Shown piece by piece: positions 17,259-25,343 of a DNA stretch of 64,000 nucleotides. This DNA is from CAYNRE01 sp964399535. GTDB taxonomy: Bacteria > Planctomycetota > Planctomycetia > Pirellulales > CAYNRE01. The notes beneath the pieces are model-generated. The model saw nothing but the letters and a program-made list of their open reading frames with translations. It searched no databases and was not told the DNA's origin. Each line of letters begins with the position of its first letter. Position 1 is the stretch's first letter. The translations under genes and the position numbers were made by a program. The stretch lies in assembly GCA_964399535.1 (NCBI GenBank), contig CAYNRE010000009.1:124001-188000 (forward strand), in the 5' to 3' direction.

Positions 17259-19756
17259 GGCGTTTTCTCCTCCGAGGGATTCCCCAGGCGGCGACGTCGG
17301 AAGGGGTCGCTGCGAACGATCCCCAAGATCAGGCTCGAGGATCGATCACCCGCGGCCGCGACCTGGCTGGCCAATTCATCGACCGCGCACTGGTCGCTAT
17401 CGGCCAGCGAACGGCCCAGGGCATACACTAACATCTGTTGGGCCAGCGTGCGACGAAACTCCGCCTGACGCTGAACCAAAATTCGCCGCAACTCGGCCGG
17501 ACCGCGAAAAGCCGACCCGTCGGGCAACTCTCCCGAAGCGTCAATCTCGCTACCCGACTCGCGGTCGCGCCAACCGCCGATGGCGTTGAAATTCTCCAGC
17601 CCGAATCCCAGGGGATCCATCTTGGCGTGGCAGGCCGCGCAGCTCGGGTTGGCGCGGTGCGCCTCCATTCGTTCGCGCAGCGTGGCTCCGGCCGTCGCTT
17701 GATTGTCTTCCGACAACTCGGGCACATTCGGCGGCGGTGGCGGCGGAGGACTGCCCAGCAACTGCTCGAGCACCCATTTCCCCCGCTTCACCGGCGAAGT
17801 CCGCGTGGGGTTCGATGTCACCGCCAAGACCCCGGCCAGCCCCAACACCCCGCCGCGGCGGTCGTCGGTCCAAACCACCTGGCGAAACTCGGGACCCACC
17901 ACGCCGGCCAGACCGTAGTGCCGGGCCAGCCGCTCGTTGACGAACCCGTACGGGGCATCCAGCAATTCCAACAGGCTTCGATCCTCGCGCATTACATAGC
18001 CCAGCAGTTCCACCGCTTCCTGCCGCATGGCGCTGCGCAAGTCTTCGTCCCAAGTGGGAAACCGTTCCGGATCGGGACTCAGCTTGTCCAAGTTCCGCAG
18101 CGTCAGCCACTGCAGTCCAAAGTTTTCAACCAGCGCCGAGGAGCGCGGGTCGGCAATCATCCGCCGCACTTGCGTCTCGAGCTGCGCGTCGAACTGATCC
18201 GTGCCGGCTAGCGACAGCAGCTCTTCGTCGGGCATGCTGCTCCACAGGAAATACGAAAGCCGCGTGGCCAGTTCGTAGGGATTCAGGTCGCGGGCCAGAA
18301 ACGGCGCCGGAGCGGCTTCGGCCTCGCCGCTTTCGCTTGTTTCCCCGCCGTCCGCCGCCGCGACTTGCTCTGCCTCGGGCCCGGAGGGTTCGTCCAGTTC
18401 GATCCGAAACAGGAAATAGGGCGACACCAATACCGCCTCGACCACCAATTGCAGCCCGCGCTCGACCGACTCGCCTTGCTGACGCGCCAATTCGACCAGC
18501 TTGATCAGCCGGGCAACTTCTTCGGCGCGCGCCGGCCGGCGAAAGGCCCGGGTAGCCAATCGAGTGACGATCTCTTCGATCGCCGCCGGACTGTCTGCCG
18601 CGCGGAAAATGATTCGTCGATGGCTCTCTGCCGGCTCCCGTGGCGGCGCGTCGAGCGGACCGGTAACTTCGAGCGACTCGACGTACAAATTGCGGTCGGC
18701 TCCGACACCATCAGCGGCTTCAGGCCGGTAATAATCGTTGGAAAACTCGAGCGCTATTTCGACCGGGCCGGCCGGCCAAGCCAGCGTCGCCTCGTACAGG
18801 CCCGGGGTGTCGCGCGGGTCGGTCACGTCGAACTGGGCCACTGCTTGTCCGGCCAGCTTGAGCACCAGCCGCGGCGGCTCATCGCCCGCCTGATCCCCGC
18901 ACGCCCGGAGCGCCAGCCGGTAGCGCCCGGCCGGCAAGTCGAGTCGCTCACGGGCAGCGCCGGCGGAATAAAACGCCAGCCACTGGTCTTGTGGTTCGGC
19001 TCCCGTCGCGCTCCATTGCGCCACCGCGTAGGTTTGGCTCGGCGGCCGACTGGTTTCCGGGGCCACGATCGCTTCGGCGGCAATCTCAGCGGCCGCCGTC
19101 AGAAACTTTTCCATCAGCACCGGCGGGAGCGAAAGCGCGTCGGCGATCGTGTCGAATCCGGCGGCCACGTCGTCGGCCGGAAAATCGGCGGTCGGCCGAT
19201 AATCGACCCCCACCAGGTCTCGCACCGTGTTGCGGTACTCCGCCCGATTCAGCCGTCGAATGGTCACCCGCCCCGGGTCGCGCGGGCCCACGCAATCAAC
19301 CGCGGCCAGGTGCTCGCGAATCCACCCGGCCAGCGCCCCTCGCGAACCTGCCGGGGGTTGCTCCGCCCCGTCGGGAGGCATCCCTTCCACCTCGAGCATT
19401 TCCGCCACTTGCAGCCAGTGCGACCGCTGTCCGCGGGCAACCGCGAAATCGTTGAACTGATCGAGCGGGAAGGCTCCCTTGGGGCTTTTTCCCGCATGGC
19501 AGCCGTGGCAGTACTGCTTCAGGTAGGGCAGCACCGACGCCGCAAAGTAATCGGCGGGGGCCATTTCACCGCCGGCCGAAGCGGCTACTTCATCCGCCGC
19601 CGGCTCGGGCTCATCGGCCACGGCAAACCTCTCCGGCCCAGCAAGCAGCAAACTCACGACCAGCGCCGCCAGAGTCCGCCGCGCTACTGGGCAGCCGCAC
19701 CAGCCACGGCCGGACGGGCCCTGGCCAGGTGCCGGGCAGAGTCGGCTCGGAGGCAA
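17255..19756 (-). CDS. Multidomain CxxCH protein (DUF1587/1592/1588/1585 type)
   Basis: An 833-residue exported protein of the planctomycete-type family with the order cytochrome c-like CHGCH (residues 83-87), DUF1587 (about 150-215), a carbohydrate-binding-like beta domain (about 220-375), DUF1595, DUF1592, DUF1588 with CAACH near residue 708, and DUF1585 at the end. The N-terminal hydrophobic stretch (LAALVVSLLLAG) is a signal peptide. A proline-rich run (PPPPPPPNVPEL) precedes the second heme motif. I infer periplasmic electron transfer or polysaccharide-linked chemistry. The start is uncertain: only TTG or CTG codons are available before the signal peptide. It is coupled to the DUF1552 gene. 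Confidence 0.85.
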   Translation of the reverse strand: MPPSRLCPAPGQGPSGRGWCGCPVARRTLAALVVSLLLAGPERFAVADEPEPAADEVAASAGGEMAPADYFAASVLPYLKQYCHGCHAGKSPKGAFPLDQFNDFAVARGQRSHWLQVAEMLEVEGMPPDGAEQPPAGSRGALAGWIREHLAAVDCVGPRDPGRVTIRRLNRAEYRNTVRDLVGVDYRPTADFPADDVAAGFDTIADALSLPPVLMEKFLTAAAEIAAEAIVAPETSRPPSQTYAVAQWSATGAEPQDQWLAFYSAGAARERLDLPAGRYRLALRACGDQAGDEPPRLVLKLAGQAVAQFDVTDPRDTPGLYEATLAWPAGPVEIALEFSNDYYRPEAADGVGADRNLYVESLEVTGPLDAPPREPAESHRRIIFRAADSPAAIEEIVTRLATRAFRRPARAEEVARLIKLVELARQQGESVERGLQLVVEAVLVSPYFLFRIELDEPSGPEAEQVAAADGGETSESGEAEAAPAPFLARDLNPYELATRLSYFLWSSMPDEELLSLAGTDQFDAQLETQVRRMIADPRSSALVENFGLQWLTLRNLDKLSPDPERFPTWDEDLRSAMRQEAVELLGYVMREDRSLLELLDAPYGFVNERLARHYGLAGVVGPEFRQVVWTDDRRGGVLGLAGVLAVTSNPTRTSPVKRGKWVLEQLLGSPPPPPPPNVPELSEDNQATAGATLRERMEAHRANPSCAACHAKMDPLGFGLENFNAIGGWRDRESGSEIDASGELPDGSAFRGPAELRRILVQRQAEFRRTLAQQMLVYALGRSLADSDQCAVDELASQVAAAGDRSSSLILGIVRSDPFRRRRLGNPSEEKTP

Positions 19757-20208
19757 TTCCTGGCCCAGCCGAAGCGAAATGTCGGGAGGCGTAACGATCG
19801 CTGAAATCCTCAGGAAAACATGTGTCCCGCGCGGCGCGACGATTCTAACCCGGCAGTTCCTTGCGCCGCATCCATAGCCCCCCAGTTAGCTTACCTCGGG
19901 GCCCGGGGCCAGGTTTCCCATTCCGAGCCAGTTCCGGATCGAGAATCTGATCTGCTTTATAAACTACAACTCATTACCCTGAAACGCTTTACAGGCAATC
20001 TACCCAGTGGCCGACTTGCCCCTGCGAGACTTCTCCGGGGCCTGGCGGAGTCTGGCTGGCCCGCAATTTCGAGTCGTTACGGTCCAGAGCGTATATTGGC
20101 GACCGGTCGCAGTTCCTGCGGTGCTACGCACCGGGGTTCGGACCGGTGGCCTTGGTCATCTTCGCCTCTCTCTCTGGCCCCTGACGGCCCCTTGGGTGGT
20201 GAGCGACT
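19757..20208. other. Divergent promoter region between two exported-protein genes
   Basis: 452 bases between the divergent multidomain CxxCH genes. It contains the most AT-rich tract nearby (about 19940-20000) and a candidate reverse-strand promoter, listed separately. A TATATT at 20092-20097 may be a -10 for the forward gene but has no clear -35. No gene is supported here. Confidence 0.5.
19956..19984 (-). promoter_or_regulatory. Candidate sigma70-like promoter for the DUF1592-type gene
   Basis: On the reverse strand, TTTCAG, a 17-base spacer and TATAAA lie in an AT-rich island about 200 bases before the CxxCH gene start. The -10 is close to consensus and the spacing is ideal. The -35 is weak. 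Confidence 0.3.
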
Positions 20209-23200
20209 ATGAATCGAATGGGTACCCCTGCCGTCAGCTTCATGCTGCTCGCTTGGCCCTGGGCCCTGGCCCTTGCTGAATCGACCGACGAATCGGCCGA
20301 GCTGCGGGTTCCGCCCGGCTTCGTCGTCGAACAAGTGGCCGGCCCTCCGCTGGTTACCCATCCCATGATGGCCAGCTTCGACGATCAGGGGCGGCTCTAT
20401 GTGGCCGACGCGGCGGGCGTGAATCTCGAGGCCGAAGAACTGTTGCGCGAGCTGCCCAATCGCATGCTGCGCCTGGAAGACACGGACGGCGACGGCCGAT
20501 TCGATCGCAGCACCGTGTTCGCCGATCGCATGACCTTTCCCATGGGTTCGCTCTGGTATCGCGGGGCGGTTTACGTTGCCAGTCCACCGAGTATCTGGAA
20601 GCTAGTCGATACCGACGACGACGGTGTCGCCGACCAGCGCGACGAACTGGTCAGCAAGTTCGGCTTCATCGGCAACGCTGCCGACATCCACGGCTGCTTT
20701 CTCGGCCCCGACGGGCGCATTTATTGGTGCGACGGGCGCCACGGCCATGAATTCGTCGATAGCCAGGGCCGCTCGCTTTCCAAGGGCAAAGCTGCCCGGA
20801 TTTTCTCCTGTCATCGCGACGGTTCTCAGGTCGAAGTTTTCTGCGGCGGTGGCATGGACAACCCGGTCGAGCTGGCCTTCAGCCCCGAGGGTGAGTTGTT
20901 TGGCACCATGACCTTTTACAATCCCGACGACGTTCGCCACGACGCGCTGGTTCATTACCTATACGGCGGCGTCTATCCGCGCAAGCACGAGGTTGTGCGC
21001 GAGTTTGCCCGCACCGGCGATTTTTTGCCCCCCTTGCGGCTCTACGACACTGTCGCCCCGGCCGGCTTGTGCCGTTACCAGGGCGAGGCCTGGGGCGAGG
21101 AGTTTCGCGACAACCTGTTTTCGGTCCACTTCAACACCCATCGCGTGCTGCGCCATCGGCTTCAAAGGGTGGGGGCCAGCTACCGGGCCGACGACGAAGA
21201 CTGGCTCGTCTCGCCCAACATCGACTTCCACCCCACCGACGTGATGCAAGACGCCGACGGCAGCCTGCTGGTCATCAACACGGGTGGCTGGTTCCGTCAT
21301 GGTTGTCCGACATCTCAGGTAGCCAAGCCCGAGATTCTGGGCGCCATTTACCGCATTCGTAAGGCCGACGCCCAGCCGCTCGACGACCCGCGCGGGCTAC
21401 GACTGGCCTGGCAAAACGCCCCCCTACCGGCCCTGGCCGAGCGGCTGGGCGATCGCCGCCCGGCGGTGCGCGAGCGGGCGATCGACACCCTGGCCCTGCG
21501 GGGCGACGAAGCGGTCGGCACCCTGGCCGCGCTGGTGGGTCCGCGGGAATTCGAGGTCGAGCGCGCGCTGGGGGCCGTTTGGGCGCTAACCCGGATCGAC
21601 ACCCCCTCGGCCCGCCAGGCCTTGCGAGCGGCCCTCGATTCACCGCACGCCTCGGCCCGGCTCGCCGCGGTTCGCGCCTTGGGAACGCTGCGCGACGTCG
21701 ACGCCCTGGAGCGCCTGATCGCGCTGGTCGAGGATCCCGACCCGGCCCTCCGCCGCGAGGCGGCCACCGCCCTGGGAAGACTGGGGCGCGGCGAGGCCGT
21801 GGCGCCGCTGCTGGCCGCGCTGGCCACCGACCCCGAGCGAATGATCGAACACCCGCTGATTTACGCCCTCGTTGAGTTGGGCCAGCCCGAGTTGACCCGG
21901 GCAGGTCTAACCGCCGAACACCCCCTGGTCCGCCGCGGCGCGCTGATCGCGCTCGATCAAATGTCGGGCGGCAACCTTACCGCCGACCAGGTCGTGTCTC
22001 TGGTCGATTCAGGCGAGCCGGCGCTTCGCCTGGCCGCGCTGGGGGTCTTGGAGAAACATCCCCAGTGGGCCCCCGAGCTGAGAACCGCCATCGAGCGTTG
22101 GATGAGCGCCGAGGTGCTCACCCCGGCCGATCAAGAGCGGTTGCGCGGTGCCCTGGTGGCGCTGGCGGTCGATGCCGAACTGCAGCAGCGAATCGCCGCG
22201 CGGCTGATCGATTCGGGTAGCTCGTCCGGGCTGCGGACCGTGCTGTGCGAGGCGATCGTCCAAAGTCAGCTCGAGCCGACTCCGGCCCTGTGGCACGAAG
22301 CCGTGGCCCGTGCCCTCGGCGCCTCGGAGCCGGCGCTCGCCGAAACGGTGCTCTGGACGATCGACTCCCTCGGCCCAGAGACGTTCGTCGATTCGCTCGA
22401 ACGGTTCTGTCAGCGCCCCGGGCTCGATCCGACAATTCGCTCGCGGGCCTGGACCCTACTGGGCCGCGGCGGGGGGCGGCTACCGACCGAGGCTTTCTCG
22501 GCCCTGGTTCAGAGGGCCGCGGCCGGCGATTCCGACGAATTCAGCGCCTTTGATCGTCGCCTCACGGCCTGCGACGCCCTGGGCCGGGCCCGGCTCTCCA
22601 CAACGCAGCGCTTGGAGTTGGCCCCGGTGCTCACCGGCGCCGGTCCATTGGAACTGCCCCGTTTGTTATCGGCCATCGGCGGAATCGATCCGGCCGACGC
22701 AACGGTCCAGCGCGGCGAAACCTTGCTGGCCGCCGCCCTCAGCGCCCCGGGCCTGGCCGCCATCGAACCGGGCGATTGGAACCTGGCTTGGGCGGTCTAT
22801 CCCGAAGCGATCCGGCAAAAAGCCGCCGCGGCCTGGCAGCAGCGCCGCGCTCCACCCGCCGCCGATCGGGAGAAGCTCGACTCGCTGTTGACCCGGCTCT
22901 CACCGGGCAGTCCCGAGCGTGGTCGGCAGGTGTTCTTCGGCCACCAGGCGGCGTGCAGCGGTTGCCATCGCATTGGTGACAGCGGCGGACAGGTCGGGCC
23001 CGATTTGTCCACCATCGGGCGAATTCGCGTGCGCCGCGACCTGGTCGAGTCCATTCTGCTGCCCAGCGCGTCGCTGGCCCGGGGGTACGAAAGCGTAGTG
23101 GTAAGCACCAGCGGGGGGCTGACCCACACGGGCGTGTTAAGTCGGGAAAGCCCCGCGGCCATTCATTTGCGGACGGCCCGGCGCGACGAGCTGCGAATTC

Positions 23201-23322
23201 CCCGTTCCCAGATCGAGCAGTTGGTCCCCTCGGCCACATCGGTGATGCCGACCGGGCTCGATGCGGTGCTGGGTCCGGAACAGCTCAGCGACCTGGTCAG
23301 TTACCTGGAAAGCCTGCGCTAA
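20209..23322 (+). CDS. PVC-type heme-binding CxxCH protein (propeller-HEAT-cytochrome c)
   Basis: A 1037-residue exported protein. After a signal peptide (residues 1-23), residues 30-395 form a glucose/sorbosone-dehydrogenase-like beta-propeller (PPGFVVEQVAGPPLVTHPMM, NRMLRLEDTDGDGRFD, FHPTDVMQDADGSLLVINTG). Residues about 410-860 are HEAT-like helical repeats rich in ALGxLGR and AAVRALG patterns. Residues 890-1037 are cytochrome c with CSGCH at 916-920 and GPDLSTIGRIRVRRDLVES. This is the planctomycete/verrucomicrobial 'membrane-bound dehydrogenase' type. The expected role is periplasmic oxidation of a sugar or alcohol with electrons passed to heme, which is inferred from the family. It starts at ATG following GGTGAGCGACT. 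Confidence 0.9.
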   Translation: MNRMGTPAVSFMLLAWPWALALAESTDESAELRVPPGFVVEQVAGPPLVTHPMMASFDDQGRLYVADAAGVNLEAEELLRELPNRMLRLEDTDGDGRFDRSTVFADRMTFPMGSLWYRGAVYVASPPSIWKLVDTDDDGVADQRDELVSKFGFIGNAADIHGCFLGPDGRIYWCDGRHGHEFVDSQGRSLSKGKAARIFSCHRDGSQVEVFCGGGMDNPVELAFSPEGELFGTMTFYNPDDVRHDALVHYLYGGVYPRKHEVVREFARTGDFLPPLRLYDTVAPAGLCRYQGEAWGEEFRDNLFSVHFNTHRVLRHRLQRVGASYRADDEDWLVSPNIDFHPTDVMQDADGSLLVINTGGWFRHGCPTSQVAKPEILGAIYRIRKADAQPLDDPRGLRLAWQNAPLPALAERLGDRRPAVRERAIDTLALRGDEAVGTLAALVGPREFEVERALGAVWALTRIDTPSARQALRAALDSPHASARLAAVRALGTLRDVDALERLIALVEDPDPALRREAATALGRLGRGEAVAPLLAALATDPERMIEHPLIYALVELGQPELTRAGLTAEHPLVRRGALIALDQMSGGNLTADQVVSLVDSGEPALRLAALGVLEKHPQWAPELRTAIERWMSAEVLTPADQERLRGALVALAVDAELQQRIAARLIDSGSSSGLRTVLCEAIVQSQLEPTPALWHEAVARALGASEPALAETVLWTIDSLGPETFVDSLERFCQRPGLDPTIRSRAWTLLGRGGGRLPTEAFSALVQRAAAGDSDEFSAFDRRLTACDALGRARLSTTQRLELAPVLTGAGPLELPRLLSAIGGIDPADATVQRGETLLAAALSAPGLAAIEPGDWNLAWAVYPEAIRQKAAAAWQQRRAPPAADREKLDSLLTRLSPGSPERGRQVFFGHQAACSGCHRIGDSGGQVGPDLSTIGRIRVRRDLVESILLPSASLARGYESVVVSTSGGLTHTGVLSRESPAAIHLRTARRDELRIPRSQIEQLVPSATSVMPTGLDAVLGPEQLSDLVSYLESLR

Positions 23323-23541
23323 CGAAATTGCCGGCCGGCGGGGGCCGCCGACCCCGAAATCCCGGCGACGAATCCGGTTGACTTACGGGGCTCTCGTAAC
23401 CGATACTTGCCCGGTTAGCTGGGGTTAACCGCAACGGGCCGGCAGAGGGGGAGCATTCCTCACGCTCGTTGCATCGGGGTGCGGCGCATTGGGGGTCGGT
23501 CTGGCTCCTGCGCCGCCAGGACGACCTAGAACGGACCATAT

Positions 23542-23559
23542 AGGGGGAGTTTAGCAATC
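23542..23559 (+). promoter_or_regulatory. Ribosome-binding site setting a non-ATG infC start
   Basis: AGGGGGAG (23542-23549) is the strongest Shine-Dalgarno sequence in the area and sits seven bases before an in-frame ATC at 23557-23559. The next in-frame candidate, GTG at 23575, would be 25 bases away. This supports ATC as the infC start codon. Confidence 0.65.
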
Positions 23560-24057
23560 GAACGCTCGCAACGGGTGAACGAACAAATCCGCATTTCTCC
23601 GGTGCGGGTCATTTCCGCAGACGGCCAGCAGCTCGGCATCATGCCCACCGATCAAGCGCTGGCCCAGGCTCGTGAAGCCGAACTCGATCTGGTCGAAGTG
23701 GCGCCCAATGAGCGCCCTCCCGTGTGCCGCATCATGGACTTCGGGAAGTTTAAGTACCAGCAGAAGAAACGGCTCCACAAGGGCCAGGTCCACCACAGCA
23801 AGATCAAAGAGATCCGCGTTCGTCCCAAGACCGACGAACACGATCTGGGGGTCAAAGTTACCCACGCCAAGGAATTTCTGGCCCAGAAGAACAAGGTGAT
23901 TATCTCAGTGGTCTTCCGGGGCCGTGAATTGGCCCACATGGAAGAAGGCCAGCGCGTGGTGCGCCAGATCCTCGAACAACTCGATTCGCTGGGCAAGGTC
24001 GAGTCGGCCCCCAGCCAGCAGGGCAAGCGGATCGTGGCCGTGGTGGCCCCCAAATAG
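23557..24057 (+). CDS. infC: Translation initiation factor IF-3
   Basis: IF-3 binds the 30S subunit, keeps it apart from 50S and checks the initiator tRNA and start codon. The N-domain begins RVNEQIRISPVRVI and includes LDLVEVAPNERPPVCRIMDF; the C-domain includes KEIRVRPKTDEHDLGVK and VVFRGRELAHMEEG. With the ATC start it is 166 residues. Starting at the GTG (23575) would remove the Arg of the RVNEQIR segment, whose counterpart RINGEIR is conserved in other IF-3 proteins. infC in other bacteria also uses rare start codons (AUU in E. coli, AUC in Myxococcus), which lets IF-3 repress its own synthesis. First gene of the infC-rpmI-rplT-pheS-pheT cluster. Confidence 0.9.
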   Translation: MERSQRVNEQIRISPVRVISADGQQLGIMPTDQALAQAREAELDLVEVAPNERPPVCRIMDFGKFKYQQKKRLHKGQVHHSKIKEIRVRPKTDEHDLGVKVTHAKEFLAQKNKVIISVVFRGRELAHMEEGQRVVRQILEQLDSLGKVESAPSQQGKRIVAVVAPK

Positions 24058-24244
24058 CCCTCCTTGCCAGCCGGCGGCAGGTGGTGCCCCCTCGGGCGTT
24101 GGTCAACCTCCCAGGTGGTCGGTCCGCGCGGCCGCTGGCCAGCGGCCCCTCGCCCCGGGTTGTTCCTGGGGGTGCCTGGCGAGCCGGGGAAATCTTTGCC
24201 GCTTCCAGCCTGGCCGATGCCCTTCCCTCGGCTCCCGGGGCCGA

Positions 24245-24250
24245 TATAAT
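24245..24250 (+). promoter_or_regulatory. Candidate -10 element upstream of rpmI
   Basis: A perfect TATAAT hexamer lies 77 bases before the rpmI ATG in an otherwise very GC-rich spacer. No clear -35 is present 16-18 bases upstream. It may drive rpmI-rplT separately from infC. Confidence 0.3.
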
Positions 24251-24326
24251 CTGGGTTTCCCCTAAACGGTCCCCCGGGCCTCTGGCAGGTGCCAGACTGC
24301 CCGTTGCCGACGTGTGCGGTGCTTTT

Positions 24327-24530
24327 ATGCCCAAGCAAAAGACTCACAAGGCCACTAAGAAGCGTTTTCGTGTCACGGCCAGCGGCAAGGTGAAGAGCCA
24401 ATCGGCCTTTACCCGCCACCGCATGACCCGCCGCACTGCCAAGCGCAAGCGCAACCTGCGCGGCACTTCGGTGATCGAGGGGGTCGAAACCGCCAAGATT
24501 GTCACCCTGCTCAACGGCTACAGTTACTGA
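24327..24530 (+). CDS. rpmI: Large-subunit ribosomal protein bL35
   Basis: A 67-residue, strongly basic protein of the 50S subunit. It begins MPKQKTHKATKKRFRVTASG and has HRMTRRTAKRKRNLRGT, matching bL35 throughout. Longer in-frame upstream extension is rejected because bL35 starts at this ATG. No strong Shine-Dalgarno sequence is visible (only GGTGC). It sits 269 bases after infC, an unusually long spacer, and 331 bases before rplT. Its stop codon is inside a predicted RNA hairpin. Confidence 0.96.
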   Translation: MPKQKTHKATKKRFRVTASGKVKSQSAFTRHRMTRRTAKRKRNLRGTSVIEGVETAKIVTLLNGYSY

Positions 24531-24567
24531 GCTGCGGCAGACTGAGCTATCGCAGTTGCAGTAACTG
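24521..24567 (+). promoter_or_regulatory. RNA hairpin spanning the rpmI stop codon
   Basis: CAGTTACTG (24521-24529) can pair perfectly with CAGTAACTG (24559-24567), and inside it CTGCG (24532-24536) pairs with CGCAG (24551-24555), leaving a 14-base loop. The heptamer ACTGAGC occurs three times in and around it. No U-tract follows, so I read it as a leader, processing or regulatory structure between rpmI and rplT rather than a classic terminator. Confidence 0.45.
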
Positions 24568-24861
24568 AGCACCCAGATGCAGCGACGCGATCCGGCCCAG
24601 TCCGGAGCGTCGCGCGGCGCAAGCCGCGAGCGAACCGGTTGCGGAGAACCCACGGCGCTGGCCCAATCAGTGCCTCGGCCCTCGGTGATCGTTCGCTCGA
24701 AACCGGCCGGCATCGCCCGCAAGGCGATCGCCAGCCCCCAATCGGCCCCGCGGCGGCACATGGTCCGCGGCGGCCGATGGCGCGAATCGGGCTGAACAAC
24801 GCGTCTCGACCCACGAGACGGGCCTCGCATTCGCCCCCAGGTGAAAGGTTGCCTTTCCACC
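24531..24861 (+). other. Long structured spacer between rpmI and rplT
   Basis: 331 bases without a supported gene, unusual for two ribosomal protein genes that are normally nearly adjacent. Besides the hairpin over the rpmI stop and the one at the rplT start (listed separately) it has many short GC-rich inverted repeats. It is a plausible site for ribosomal-protein autoregulation. Confidence 0.5.
24840..24861 (+). promoter_or_regulatory. rplT: Hairpin enclosing the rplT ribosome-binding site
   Basis: GGTG-AAAGG, loop TTG, CCTTT-C-CACC folds into 4-bp and 5-bp stems with one bulged C and ends one base before the rplT ATG. The only Shine-Dalgarno-like bases (AAAGG) are inside the stem, so folding would hide them. 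This fits translational control of L20 synthesis, as known for rplT in other bacteria, though the fold itself differs from the described E. coli and B. subtilis sites. Confidence 0.5.
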
Positions 24862-25218
24862 ATGCGTACGACCAAAGGGGCGGCCCGCAATAAGGCCAAA
24901 CGCCGCCTGTTCAAGAAGGTCAAAGGGTTTGTCGGCGGACGCCGCAAGCTACTGCGAACCGCCAAGGAAACGCTGGTCCGCTCGGGCGTATACGCATTTC
25001 GCGACCGCCGCCGACGCCGCCGCGATTTCCGCCGCCTGTGGATCATTCGCATCAACGCCGCGGTTCGCGAGCGCGGGCTGCGCTACAGCGAGTTCATCCA
25101 CGGGCTGGAAAAGGCCCAGATCGGGCTCGATCGCCGCTCGCTGGCCGAGCTGGCCGTCGCCGATCCGGCCGGGTTCGACGTCGTGGTCGCCCTGGTGAAA
25201 CAGGCCCTGGCCGCCTAG
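24862..25218 (+). CDS. rplT: Large-subunit ribosomal protein bL20
   Basis: A 118-residue 50S assembly protein that binds 23S rRNA and, in several bacteria, its own mRNA. The basic N-terminus MRTTKGAARNKAKRRLFKKV replaces the usual MPRVKRG form. The rest is standard: VGGRRKLLRTAKETLVRSG, YAFRDRRRRRRDFRRLWI, INAAVRERGLRYSEFIHGL. ATG at 24862 is preferred to a GTG seven codons earlier because homologues begin here and the upstream bases form a hairpin. pheS follows after 125 bases. Confidence 0.96.
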   Translation: MRTTKGAARNKAKRRLFKKVKGFVGGRRKLLRTAKETLVRSGVYAFRDRRRRRRDFRRLWIIRINAAVRERGLRYSEFIHGLEKAQIGLDRRSLAELAVADPAGFDVVVALVKQALAA

Positions 25219-25343
25219 CCGGCGCTCCGCACGCCGCGCACGGTTTGAAGGGCTTTCCCGGTTGCTGCGTCCGGCGATGCGCGCGGGCCAGGGTGCTCGT
25301 GCCCAAAGTGTGCGGCGCTTCCCGTTTCCCGAGGAGCTGCTCG

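Noticed and set aside
18365..19804. 479-residue forward open frame inside the CxxCH gene
   Set aside because: It is antisense to clear CxxCH and DUF1592-type domains and has no recognisable motifs.
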